From Romboutsia maritimum (lineage in GTDB: Bacteria > Bacillota > Clostridia > Peptostreptococcales > Peptostreptococcaceae), in the NCBI RefSeq assembly GCF_002251085.2, contig NZ_NOJZ02000007.1, positions 59,310 to 123,309 of the forward strand: 64,000 nucleotides of DNA, read 5' to 3'. Made by a program: the position numbers and the translations under genes. Below, piece after piece: positions 7,892 to 16,561 of this stretch (positions are counted from its first letter, which is position 1; every line of letters starts with the position of its first letter). The notes beneath the pieces were generated by a model. It was not told the origin of the DNA. It did not search any database and was given only the letters and a program-made list of their open reading frames with translations.

Positions 7892-8633
7892 TTACTTCAC
7901 CCCCCATAGATGTAAGTAAATTCATTATGTTATTAAAAAACTCTTTTCTATTTCCACTACTATCTATTCTTGCATTTAATTTACCATCTTTCATAAAAAT
8001 AACTTTTTTTGAATAACTAGCACTAAATGCATCATGAGTTACCATTATAACTGTTACATTGAACTTCTCATTCATTTCTTTTAAACAATTTAAAAGCTCA
8101 GAAGATGCTTTAGAATCAAGCGCTCCAGTTGGTTCATCTGCAAATATAATTTTAGGTTCTGTTATTAATGCTCTTGCTGCTGCTGCTCTTTGTTTTTGAC
8201 CACCTGACAATTCATAAGGATATTTGCTTAAATGTCCTTCTATTCCAAAAAACTTAGAAAGTCTTAGCACTTCAGCTCTAACTTTATCTTGTTTTTCTTT
8301 TGATATTACTAATGGTAATGCTATATTATCTTCTACTGTCATACTATCTAATAAATTATAATCTTGAAATATAAATCCTATATTTTCTCTTCTAAATTTA
8401 GATATTTGTTTATTATTCATTTCTTGTATATTTTTATTGTTATAATAAACTTTACCGCATGTTGGCTTGTCAACTGTAGATAATATATTTAAAAGCGTAG
8501 TTTTTCCTGCTCCAGATGGTCCCATTATGCTTATAAACTCACCTTTTTTAACCTCTAAATCTATATTATCAAGTATTTTAAATATTGATTTATTAGTTTT
8601 AAATTCTTTTTTTAAATTTACTACTTTTAACAT
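7878..8633 (-). CDS. BceA-type ABC transporter ATP-binding protein
   Basis: 251 residues with Walker A GPSGAGKTT near residue 38, Q-loop IFQDYNLL, signature LSGGQKQRAAAARAL, Walker B IIFADEPTGALD and the H-loop His in VTHDA. These features and the FtsX-type partner place it in the MacB/BceA group. It powers the neighbouring permease in antimicrobial peptide resistance. The ATG follows GGAGGTAAAATAAA. The 150-base gap upstream, between the sensor kinase stop and this start, holds a 12-bp tandem repeat and probably the promoter driven by the response regulator. Confidence 0.9.
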   Translation of the reverse strand: MLKVVNLKKEFKTNKSIFKILDNIDLEVKKGEFISIMGPSGAGKTTLLNILSTVDKPTCGKVYYNNKNIQEMNNKQISKFRRENIGFIFQDYNLLDSMTVEDNIALPLVISKEKQDKVRAEVLRLSKFFGIEGHLSKYPYELSGGQKQRAAAARALITEPKIIFADEPTGALDSKASSELLNCLKEMNEKFNVTVIMVTHDAFSASYSKKVIFMKDGKLNARIDSSGNRKEFFNNIMNLLTSMGGEVNELS

Positions 8634-8679
8634 TTTATTTTACCTCCAAATTTTAAGTAGCTTCTTTTTAGATAGCTTT

Positions 8680-8715
8680 TATTTATACTTATATTTATAC
8701 TTATATTTATACTTA
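8680..8715. repeat. Three perfect tandem copies of a 12-bp unit
   Basis: TATTTATACTTA occurs three times without interruption (8680-8691, 8692-8703, 8704-8715) in the leader of the bceA homologue. Simple low-complexity repeats of this kind can vary in copy number by slippage. No function is evident. Confidence 0.8.
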
Positions 8716-8782
8716 TATATTATAATTTTTAGCTTTTATAATCCATCCATCTACATTACAATTTGAAGGTTATATATTACAT

Positions 8783-9793
8783 TTATGTTATGTTAAAGTA
8801 ATCTGATAAATTATAAAATGTAATATACACGTCACAAAATTTATTAGCACTTGAAACAACTTCTATATTATGACTTAATTTATGTAAAATTTTCTTTGAT
8901 ATATAAAGCCCCATACCAGTTGACTTAGTTCTCTTTCTACCATTTTCACCAGTAAATCCTTTATCAAATATTCTATCTATATCTTGTGGTACTATCCCTA
9001 TACCATTATCTTTAATATGCAATTGAGTACCTTTATCATCTTTAAGAGTGTATATTTGAATTTTTCCAAATTTATTTGTATATTTACACGAATTATCTAT
9101 AATTTGCTCTATAATATGAGTTATCCATTTTTTATCAGTTAACACATTTACATCAGTATTACTTATTTCTATCTCTATTTTATTGTATATAAATAAATAC
9201 TTATGCTTTTTAACTACTTCTTTTATTACCTTCGATAAATTTACTTCTTCTATCAAAAAGTCTGAACTATAATTACCAGCTCTACTTGTATATAAAGCTT
9301 GATCTACTAAATTTTCAATCCGTTTTATTTCTATATTTATATCTTTTGATAATCTTTCTTCTTTTTCAATTTCCGATACTCTTTTAGATATTATTTCTAA
9401 TACTGCAATTGGTATTTTTATTTCATGAACCCATTTTGTCATATAATCATTAATCTCTTGTAATTCTTCTCTTAGACCATTTAATTCTTCTTCATGTTCA
9501 TTTACTTTATTTTCTATAATCTTATAAAAACAATCAGTAATTGCATATTTCTTTTCATCAGATTGATTGTTTATATAATTAAAAAGTATTTTATATTTTT
9601 TCTTTTGACTTAAATATCCTATAACTAAAAATATTACGGTTGTTATTAAAGTTAATACATTTATGTATATCAAACTACTTAATATATTAGATAAACTAGA
9701 ATCTAAGATTATATTTAAATCAAAGATAATTATAACTACTATAATTAAAAATAAAAATAACTTTATATTATTTAAGTATTTTATAAAATTCAT
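8783..9793 (-). CDS. BceS-type intramembrane-sensing histidine kinase
   Basis: 336 residues. Two N-terminal membrane helices (about 10-28 and 38-60) joined by a very short loop mark an intramembrane-sensing kinase, which lacks its own ligand domain and reads the state of its BceAB partner. The phospho-acceptor His lies in WVHEIKIPIAVLE near residue 142. The ATPase domain shows the N-box around EQIIDNSCKYT, the G1 box DNGIGI and the G2 box STGMGLYI. The ATG overlaps the regulator stop codon as TAATG, giving translational coupling. Confidence 0.9.
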   Translation of the reverse strand: MNFIKYLNNIKLFLFLIIVVIIIFDLNIILDSSLSNILSSLIYINVLTLITTVIFLVIGYLSQKKKYKILFNYINNQSDEKKYAITDCFYKIIENKVNEHEEELNGLREELQEINDYMTKWVHEIKIPIAVLEIISKRVSEIEKEERLSKDINIEIKRIENLVDQALYTSRAGNYSSDFLIEEVNLSKVIKEVVKKHKYLFIYNKIEIEISNTDVNVLTDKKWITHIIEQIIDNSCKYTNKFGKIQIYTLKDDKGTQLHIKDNGIGIVPQDIDRIFDKGFTGENGRKRTKSTGMGLYISKKILHKLSHNIEVVSSANKFCDVYITFYNLSDYFNIT

Positions 9794-10467
9794 TAAACTA
9801 TATACCCCTGTCCTTTTTTAGTAATTATAAAATCTATTAAACCTATAGAATCTAATTTCTTTCTAAGCCTATTTATATTAACTGTTAGTGTATTTTCACT
9901 TATAAATTCTTCACTTTCCCAAAGCTCTTCTATTATCTCATCCCTTTTCACTATAGTGTCTTGTCTTTCCATCAAAATATGTAATATTTTCAATTCATTT
10001 TTAGTTAGTTCAATGTTTTCATCACTATAATAAATTTTACTTTCTAATATGTTTAATACAACATCATTACATCTTAATACGTCACTTTTTAAATCACTAT
10101 TATATGAATAAGTTCTCCTTAAAATTGCTTGTACTTTTGCAACTAATACTTGTGGAGAAAAAGGTTTTTTTATATAATCATCTCCACCTATATTAATTGA
10201 CATTATAATATCCATATCACTATCTCGTGATGATATAAATATTATTGGTACTTTTAAAAAATTTCTTATCTGAGAACACCAATAAAATCCATCATAACAA
10301 GGAAGATTTATATCCATAAGTATTAACTTCGGATTAACTTCTAAAACTTCTTTTGTTATATTTTCCAAATCCTTAACTTCTTCTACATTATAAGACCACT
10401 TACTCAAAGTTAAGCTTATTTCCCGGCTTAAAGCTTTATCATCTTCTATTATAAATATATCTACCAA
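9793..10467 (-). CDS. BceR-type OmpR/PhoB response regulator
   Basis: About 224 residues. Receiver domain with acidic pair IIEDD near the N-terminus, phospho-acceptor Asp in LILMDINLPCYDG near residue 51, and the conserved Lys in IKKPF. A winged-helix C-terminal domain follows, ending RLRKKLDSIGLIDFIITKKGQGYIV-like. I place the start at the TTG at 10467, because AGAAGGTG sits 6 bases upstream; the GTG at 10476 would overlap that site. It is expected to activate the bceAB homologues when its kinase reports peptide antibiotic flux. Confidence 0.9.
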   Translation of the reverse strand: MVDIFIIEDDKALSREISLTLSKWSYNVEEVKDLENITKEVLEVNPKLILMDINLPCYDGFYWCSQIRNFLKVPIIFISSRDSDMDIIMSINIGGDDYIKKPFSPQVLVAKVQAILRRTYSYNSDLKSDVLRCNDVVLNILESKIYYSDENIELTKNELKILHILMERQDTIVKRDEIIEELWESEEFISENTLTVNINRLRKKLDSIGLIDFIITKKGQGYIV

Positions 10468-10539
10468 TAATTTCACCTTCTTTTAACTTTATTATCATTT
10501 ATGTAAAATATTGTATCAGATTTTGAGTATAAAATACAA

Positions 10540-10590
10540 AAAGACACTATAAAAGAATGATAAATTTATCATTCTTTTATAGTGTCTAAT
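10540..10590. terminator. Long perfect palindromic terminator
   Basis: Arms AGACACTATAAAAGAATGAT (10542-10561) and its exact complement up to 10587 meet over AATT-type sequence, with A and T runs at both sides. It lies downstream of the YgjV-like gene and upstream of the bceR homologue, on the minus strand. Confidence 0.85.
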
Positions 10591-10610
10591 ATTTATTAAT
10601 ATTTTAAAAT

Positions 10611-10838
10611 TTATTTTGATTTATTAAGCTTATATATATAATATAAATTTATTAAGATAATTGCTGCATTTGCTATAGCAACTGGATAAGCTTTTACAAT
10701 CATTCCATAAAAAACAAATAACAAACATCCTATTGTATTAATTATTCTAAGTTTTACAATAGATGTCATTGTTAAAGATATTACAATTAAAATTGATGCT
10801 AAATACCCAACCCATTCAATAGGATTAACACTAAACAT
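10611..10838 (-). CDS. Small YgjV-like membrane protein
   Basis: 75 residues, almost entirely hydrophobic, with three predicted membrane helices (about 8-26, 29-47, 52-70) and a basic C-terminal tail YKLNKSK. The pattern, including IINTIGCLLFVFYGMIVKAY followed by VAIANAAIILIN, resembles the YgjV/CBU_0592 family of small inner-membrane proteins whose function is unknown. ATG follows AAAAAGGAGC. It is read after nrdJ on the same strand and ends at a strong palindromic terminator. Confidence 0.6.
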   Translation of the reverse strand: MFSVNPIEWVGYLASILIVISLTMTSIVKLRIINTIGCLLFVFYGMIVKAYPVAIANAAIILINLYYIYKLNKSK

Positions 10839-10902
10839 ATATGATTGCTCCTTTTTGATTTATTATTTGATATTTTACGAAAATTATTATGCATTTTCTA
10901 GT

Positions 10903-13035
10903 TTAGTTACATTTACTATATCCACATTGTAAGCAAATTCCACATCCTCCAGTTGGAATAACAGCTTCATTACCGCATTCTGGGCATATGAATTTTTCCT
11001 CTTCAATTTCTTTATTATTAACTAATTTATTTGTTTTTTCTTGATTATTATTTTCTTTTTTATTTGGTTTATCATTTAAAAGTATTCCACTACGTTTGCA
11101 TCCATCTCTATATATTGTTATTCCTTTTAAATTATTTTTCCATGCTGACATATATATATTATAAACATCCTCAACAGTTGCTTCATATGGTAAATTTATT
11201 GTTGAAGATATAGATGCATCTATATGCTTTTGCCAAGAACTTTGCATCTTTATTCTTTCATTTGGACTTAAAGTCATTGCTGTTACAAATATTTCTGGCA
11301 AATTATTTTCATCCACTATATCTTTTAAATCCATATATTCTTTTACTATAGGTGTATATACTTTATAATATACATCTTGGTCATGTAAAGTTTCAGTCTT
11401 TCTTATATATGAAAGATTAAATATAGGCTCTATCCCTCCACTTATTCCTAACATAGTAGATATAGACCCAGTTGGTGGTATTGTAAGTATTTGAGAATTT
11501 CTTAGTCCATATTGTTTTACTAAATCTTTAACATCATCTTTTAAATTTTCATTAAAGAAATTTGATTTAATAATAGCTTTTTTATCATAATTTTCATATG
11601 GTCCAAATTCTTTTGATAACATTGCTGATTGTTCTATAGCACTATTTAACATTATATTAGATAACTTTTCGCATAACTTGATAGATTCTTCACTTCCATA
11701 TCTTATATTCATCTTTATAAGCATGTCAGCTATTCCCATAACCCCAAGCCCTATTTGTCTATACTTTCTAACAGTTTGCCTTTGTTCTTGTAATGGATGT
11801 AACTCTAATCCTTCTTCTAATACTTCATTAAGCCCTACTACGCAATCTTTTACACATGCTTTAAATTTATCTATATCAAATATCGCACTAGAAGTAAATG
11901 GTTCAACTATAAATTCAGCTAAATTTATAGAACCTAATAAGCAACTTCCTCCTTCTGGTAGCGGTTCTTCTGCACAAGGATTTACCCCTGCATATTTAAA
12001 GTTTTTATCACCACTTAATAAATGATTATTTTTTATATTATCCCAAAACAAAATCCCAGGTTCAGCATAATCCCAGTTGTTAGTTATTAATTTTGTAAAT
12101 AATTTATATGCATCTATTTCTTTTAATATTTCTTCTTTAGTTGATTCTACTTTAAATTTACATTGATATTTTTCTTTATTTTCAACTGCTCTCATAAATT
12201 CATCATTTATTCTAACTGATATATTTGCTTTTGTAACTTTTTCTAAATCAGTTTTTATATCTATAAAAGATTCTATATCAGGATGATTTACATCCATAGA
12301 TATCATCAAGGCTCCCCTTCTACCTCTTTGTCCTATAAGAGATGTTGTCATTGAGTATAGTTCCATAAATGATACAGCTCCAGTAGTTGTCTTAGCTGAA
12401 TTATGCACTAAAGATCCATTTGGTCTTAGCTTAGATATATCAAATCCAACGCCTCCTCCATAACTAAATGTTCTAGCTAATTTTTTTGCTGTATCAAATA
12501 TACTTTCTAGATTGTCTTCAGGTTGAGATAATACATAACAATTTGAATAAGTTACCTTTATATTATCTTTAGGTAATCCTCTATTAGCTAAAATTCTTCC
12601 TGCAAATAAAAATTTACGCTCCCTTATTAACTTTGCTATTTTCTTATTTCCTCCAGATACTCTTTCTATCCATTCATCAAATGTCTCATTATTATATTGA
12701 TATTTATTAGCCCAAATAGATTTCTGAAGTTCATCTGTTTTCCATTTTGAATTTCTTATATCTGACCTTTTTTCTCTATATAAAATATATTTTTTAGCTA
12801 CATCTTTTCTATTTGACTCCATTAATAAAACTTCTACTCTGTCTTGTATCTCTTCTACTGTAAATTCTTTTTCTTTTGCATTAATTATTTCCTTTTCTAT
12901 TTTTAAAGCTATTGTTTTTGCTAAAACTTCATCTATTCCTTGTTTACTATTTATAGTTGATTTGTAGACAGCATTAAATATTTTGTTTTTATCAAAAGCT
13001 TCTTTTGTTCCATCCCTTTTTATAATTGATAACAT
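10903..13035 (-). CDS. nrdJ: Adenosylcobalamin-dependent (class II) ribonucleotide reductase
   Basis: 710 residues that make deoxyribonucleotides for DNA synthesis without oxygen or a glycyl radical partner. Domains in order: an N-terminal ATP-cone (MLSIIKRDGTKEAFDKNKI), the ten-stranded reductase barrel with NCYVLS, GGGVGFDIS and the active-site region NPCAEEPLPEGGSCLLGSIN, and a C-terminal zinc ribbon with CPECG and CLQCGYSKC. This layout and the absence of an R2 or activase neighbour fit NrdJ. No cobalamin riboswitch is visible in the 130 bases upstream, so B12 does not appear to control it in that way. Confidence 0.92.
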   Translation of the reverse strand: MLSIIKRDGTKEAFDKNKIFNAVYKSTINSKQGIDEVLAKTIALKIEKEIINAKEKEFTVEEIQDRVEVLLMESNRKDVAKKYILYREKRSDIRNSKWKTDELQKSIWANKYQYNNETFDEWIERVSGGNKKIAKLIRERKFLFAGRILANRGLPKDNIKVTYSNCYVLSQPEDNLESIFDTAKKLARTFSYGGGVGFDISKLRPNGSLVHNSAKTTTGAVSFMELYSMTTSLIGQRGRRGALMISMDVNHPDIESFIDIKTDLEKVTKANISVRINDEFMRAVENKEKYQCKFKVESTKEEILKEIDAYKLFTKLITNNWDYAEPGILFWDNIKNNHLLSGDKNFKYAGVNPCAEEPLPEGGSCLLGSINLAEFIVEPFTSSAIFDIDKFKACVKDCVVGLNEVLEEGLELHPLQEQRQTVRKYRQIGLGVMGIADMLIKMNIRYGSEESIKLCEKLSNIMLNSAIEQSAMLSKEFGPYENYDKKAIIKSNFFNENLKDDVKDLVKQYGLRNSQILTIPPTGSISTMLGISGGIEPIFNLSYIRKTETLHDQDVYYKVYTPIVKEYMDLKDIVDENNLPEIFVTAMTLSPNERIKMQSSWQKHIDASISSTINLPYEATVEDVYNIYMSAWKNNLKGITIYRDGCKRSGILLNDKPNKKENNNQEKTNKLVNNKEIEEEKFICPECGNEAVIPTGGCGICLQCGYSKCN

Positions 13036-13103
13036 GTCCTATTCTCCAATCTTGTATTACCCTTTTCATTTTTTTACTCTATATATTGTATAAAATTAAA
13101 TAT

Positions 13104-13168
13104 AAATCAGTTACTAAAAATAAACTAGCAATAATAAATTTCATTAGTACTAGTTTATTTTTAGTTAC
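13104..13168 (-). terminator. Long hairpin terminator between the secreted-protein gene and nrdJ
   Basis: Arms AGTTACTAAAAATAAACTAG and CTAGTTTATTTTTAGTTACT are perfectly complementary over 20 bases, with a loop of about 23 bases. The stem overlaps the stop codon of the upstream small gene. Confidence 0.75.
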
Positions 13169-13590
13169 TCTTTAATATCTAATAAAATCATATCTCCAGT
13201 CCTTTGGGATGATAACATCTTTATCAAATGATTTATATCAGTAGGTTTATCTAAATACCAGCGAGCTTCTTTTATTGAAATTGAATACACTGTATTTATA
13301 TAAATTAAATATAATAATTTATGCTGTTCTTCAAGATCAGCTGTATTATTATAAGTAGTTACAATATTTTTTTGTAAGGAATCTGTAGTTTTCATAATAT
13401 ATTCAACATTTTTTATGCAATTTTCATGATTATCATCAGATAACTGAACTAACTCTTTTGATAAAAGTTTTAAATCATGATTAACTTTTACTAAATCATT
13501 TAAATATCTTGTATATGTTACTGTATCAGCAAAACAAAAATTTGTAAAAAGTAAAAAAGTTAGAAAAGCAATAGATATAATTTTTTTCAA
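13165..13590 (-). CDS. Small secreted protein of unknown function
   Basis: 141 residues starting at TTG 13590, which lies 8 bases after GAGGAGG. A Sec signal peptide is clear: MKK, hydrophobic IISIAFLTFLLFTNF, then a cleavage-type CFA-D near residue 21. The mature part is about 120 residues, helical and without cysteines. I do not recognise a family. The leader holds a 9-base sequence exactly complementary to the ribosome binding site. It stands alone between the OpuC operon and nrdJ. Confidence 0.65.
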   Translation of the reverse strand: MKKIISIAFLTFLLFTNFCFADTVTYTRYLNDLVKVNHDLKLLSKELVQLSDDNHENCIKNVEYIMKTTDSLQKNIVTTYNNTADLEEQHKLLYLIYINTVYSISIKEARWYLDKPTDINHLIKMLSSQRTGDMILLDIKE

Positions 13591-13689
13591 TAAAAAAACC
13601 TCCTCTTTGATAGTTTGTATATATTATAGATATATTATGTGCAAAAATATATTAATAATATAGCTATACTTAAACAGGAGGTTTAAAAA

Positions 13690-15252
13690 TCATTTATTTT
13701 TTAATAAATTTTCTTTAATTAAAAAATTGTGAGCTACACTCTCTGGAGATTTTCCAAGTTCATCAACTTCATAATTAAGTTCCAACATAGTTTTTTCATC
13801 AATTTTATTAGATAACATATTTAATATATCTTCTAATTCTGGATGTTTTTCTATTGTATCTTTACTTACTAATGGCACTGCATAATACGCAGGAAAGAAC
13901 TGTTTATCATCCTCTAATATTTTAAGTTTAAACTTTTTTATAAGACCATCTGTAAGAAATGCATCTACGACTTGTGATTCATTTTTGTTTAAAGCTGAAT
14001 ATCTAATACTACCATCCATCCCTTTAGAATTTTTAAAAGATAAATCATAATAACGAGAAACTCCTTTAAGACCATCTTCTCTATTTTCAAACTCTAAAGT
14101 TGGAGAAATAATTAATTTATCACTATATTTGCTTAAATCAGATATAGTATTAATTCCATATCTTTCTGCTACTTCAGGCATCATAGCTAAAGTATAGGTA
14201 TTATTAAACCCTATAGGATCTAATAATTTTAAATCATATTTTTTTGTCATTGTATCTTGTATATGTTTATATGCTTTATCTGAATCTTTAATTATGTCTT
14301 CTCCCATTACATTCATTAAAAGTGTTCCTGTATAATCAACATACATATCTAATTCATTAGACTTAAGTGCCTCAAATGCCACTGATGAGCCACCTAAATT
14401 TAATTTTCTCTCAACATTATAATCAGTATTTTCTTCAACTAAATCTGCATACATGTTTCCTAATATAAGTTGCTCTGTAAAATTCTTAGATCCTATAGTT
14501 ATAGTCTCTTTTTCATTTGAAAAAACTGACATAAAAGTAGTAACTGTTACCGTGATTACTATTATAACTGAAACAATTTTAATCCCAAATGTATTTTTTT
14601 TATTAGATTTAGCTTCTAATCCTTTTGGTGTAACTAACAATTCAACCTTACTAAATACGTAGTCTATAAATAAAGCAAGTATACAAGATGGAATTGCTCC
14701 AGCTAAAATCATATTATTATTTACAGTTTGAACTCCTGAGAATACTAAATACCCTAATCCTCCAGCTCCTATAAATGCAGCTAGTGTCATTAAACCAACA
14801 GCTGTAACTGCTGATATTCTAACTCCTGCCATTATAATTGGAAGAGCCAAAGGTAATTGTATTTTAAATAAAGTTTGATTTTTAGTAAGTCCAATTCCTT
14901 TTGCTGACTCCAATACCACTGGATCAATGCTTGTAATTCCTGTATAAGTATTTTTCACTATCGGTAATAAAGAATAAATTACTACCATAAATATAGCTGG
15001 CTTGCTCCCTATACCAAGTATTGGTATAAGCAATCCTAGTAATGCCATTGATGGTACTGCTTGAACTAGATTTACAAATCCTAATATTATTTTCTTTAAA
15101 TGATATACCTTAGAGATAATTATTCCAAGAGGTACTCCAATTAATATTGCTATTAATATTGCTGAAAAAGTTAATCCAATATGTTGTATTAAAAGATTTA
15201 TTATTTGACTTTTTTGATTTAAAATAAAAGTAATAAAATTACCCAAGCACAC
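13690..15252 (-). CDS. OpuC-type osmolyte ABC transporter: permease fused to substrate-binding domain
   Basis: 520 residues combining two subunits. Residues 1-205 are the permease, with six membrane helices and the EAA loop (ESAKGIGLTKNQTLFKIQLP). A further helix near 225-245 anchors the extracellular binding domain from about residue 250, starting ITIGSKNFTEQLILGNMYAD and carrying the DMYVDYTGTL motif of OpuAC/OsmF-type binders of betaine, carnitine or choline. This fusion is common in Firmicutes. It overlaps the ATPase gene by 14 bases. Import of quaternary ammonium osmoprotectants at high osmolarity is the expected role; the exact substrate is not decidable here. Confidence 0.88.
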   Translation of the reverse strand: MCLGNFITFILNQKSQIINLLIQHIGLTFSAILIAILIGVPLGIIISKVYHLKKIILGFVNLVQAVPSMALLGLLIPILGIGSKPAIFMVVIYSLLPIVKNTYTGITSIDPVVLESAKGIGLTKNQTLFKIQLPLALPIIMAGVRISAVTAVGLMTLAAFIGAGGLGYLVFSGVQTVNNNMILAGAIPSCILALFIDYVFSKVELLVTPKGLEAKSNKKNTFGIKIVSVIIVITVTVTTFMSVFSNEKETITIGSKNFTEQLILGNMYADLVEENTDYNVERKLNLGGSSVAFEALKSNELDMYVDYTGTLLMNVMGEDIIKDSDKAYKHIQDTMTKKYDLKLLDPIGFNNTYTLAMMPEVAERYGINTISDLSKYSDKLIISPTLEFENREDGLKGVSRYYDLSFKNSKGMDGSIRYSALNKNESQVVDAFLTDGLIKKFKLKILEDDKQFFPAYYAVPLVSKDTIEKHPELEDILNMLSNKIDEKTMLELNYEVDELGKSPESVAHNFLIKENLLKNK

Positions 15253-16375
15253 TCACCTCCATATCTAAAAACTGTTCGCTTAGTATACTAATTAAACTAC
15301 TTCTAGTTATTAAGCCCACTAATTTATTATCATTTGATATTACTGGTATATATCCTACTGAATGAGAATTCATAACCTCTAATATGTCTACTAAATTATC
15401 ATGTTCATTTACAAATAAAATTTCTTTAGACATTATAGCTTCTAATATTTCAGATTTATCACTAGTTGATTTTATGTCCTTAAGTGTAGCAATACCTTTT
15501 AAACTTTTTTGTTTGTCTACAATTAACAAACTGTCTACTTTATTAGTCCTCATAATTTCAATTCCCTGTCTAATCGTTCTTGATGATTTAACTGAAATAG
15601 GATCTTTTATCATAATGTCTTTTGCTTTTATGTATTCTGGATTATTCCATACCCTATCGCTTCCTATAAAATCAACAACAAATTCATTTACAGGATTTCT
15701 AAGTATATTTTCAGGTGTGTCATATTGAGCTATCTTTCCGTCTTTCATGATACAGATTTTATCTCCAAGCTTTAAAGCTTCATCCATATCATGTGTAACA
15801 AATATTATCGTCTTTTTAAGTTCTTCTTGAAGTGAAAATAATTCATCTTGAAGTGAATTTCTAGTTATTGGATCTAATGCACTAAATGGCTCGTCCATTA
15901 AAATTATGTCTGCATCAGTAGCCATTGCTCTTGCAACTCCAACTCTCTGCTGCTGTCCTCCACTAAGTTGTGATGGATATTTATTTAAGAAATCTATTTG
16001 ATCTAGACCTACCATTTCTAAAAGTTCTATCGTTCTTTTTTCTATTTCTTCTATAGATTTTTCTTTTTTTATTTTTGGAATTAATTCAATATTTTCTTTT
16101 ATAGTTAGATGTGGAAAAAGACCTGTATTTTGAATTACGTATCCTATTTTTCGCCTTAGTTCTATTGTGTTTTCTTTTGAGATTGGCTTATTATCAATAT
16201 ATATTTCACCTGACGTAGGCTTTATTAATTTGTTTATAAGTTTTAATGTAGTTGTTTTACCACATCCACTAGCTCCAATTAGTACTACTAAGGTTCCCTC
16301 TTTAATCGACAAAGTTATATCATCTAATATTACTTTATTACCCATTTTTTTTGATACATTTTTTATTTCTATCAT
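15239..16375 (-). CDS. opuCA: OpuCA-type ATP-binding protein with CBS domains
   Basis: 378 residues. The ATPase domain shows Walker A GASGCGKTT near residue 35, signature LSGGQQQRVGVARAM, Walker B IILMDEPFSALD and VTHDMDEAL. The C-terminal 110 residues hold a CBS pair (IKDPISVKSSRTIRQGIEI and the DILEVMNSHSVGYIPVI region), which in OpuCA-type proteins senses ionic strength or c-di-AMP. It pairs with the permease/binding fusion directly downstream. ATG follows AGGAGGAGGTAATAGTT. Confidence 0.9.
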   Translation of the reverse strand: MIEIKNVSKKMGNKVILDDITLSIKEGTLVVLIGASGCGKTTTLKLINKLIKPTSGEIYIDNKPISKENTIELRRKIGYVIQNTGLFPHLTIKENIELIPKIKKEKSIEEIEKRTIELLEMVGLDQIDFLNKYPSQLSGGQQQRVGVARAMATDADIILMDEPFSALDPITRNSLQDELFSLQEELKKTIIFVTHDMDEALKLGDKICIMKDGKIAQYDTPENILRNPVNEFVVDFIGSDRVWNNPEYIKAKDIMIKDPISVKSSRTIRQGIEIMRTNKVDSLLIVDKQKSLKGIATLKDIKSTSDKSEILEAIMSKEILFVNEHDNLVDILEVMNSHSVGYIPVISNDNKLVGLITRSSLISILSEQFLDMEVSVLG

Positions 16376-16396
16376 AACTATTACCTCCTCCTAACA

Positions 16397-16462
16397 AATA
16401 ACTTGCATATAAATAACAAGTTATTAATACGCAGTATATCACATATATTCCCTAATTTGCAA
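16397..16462 (-). promoter_or_regulatory. opuCA promoter with inverted repeat near the transcription start
   Basis: Minus-strand TTGCAA (16462-16457), 18-base spacer, TATACT (16438-16433) with a preceding TG. Just downstream a 9-bp inverted repeat, AATAACTTG (16397-16405) and CAAGTTATT (16417-16425), covers roughly +1 to +30. It could be an operator or an mRNA 5' hairpin. Confidence 0.5.
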
Positions 16463-16513
16463 ATAAACATATATTAAAAGTGCGTTCTTTTAATGTTTTT
16501 TCCCTAAAATTAA

Positions 16514-16560
16514 ACAAAAAAACACCTTTAAATATAATCATATTTAAAGGTGCTTTTTTG
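16514..16560. terminator. Intrinsic terminator after the purine permease gene
   Basis: Stem CACCTTTAAATAT / ATATTTAAAGGTG with a 4-base loop. Minus-strand transcripts leave it through TTTTTTTG, and the plus strand also has a T run. Confidence 0.85.
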
Positions 16561-16561
16561 T

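Noticed and set aside
8467..8766. Plus-strand frame encoding repeated Leu-Tyr
   Set aside because: Produced by the 12-bp tandem repeat and the antisense of the bceA homologue; no start signals.
13036..13160. Possible cobalamin riboswitch before the B12-dependent reductase
   Set aside because: The gap is too short and lacks the B12-box; only a terminator hairpin is present.
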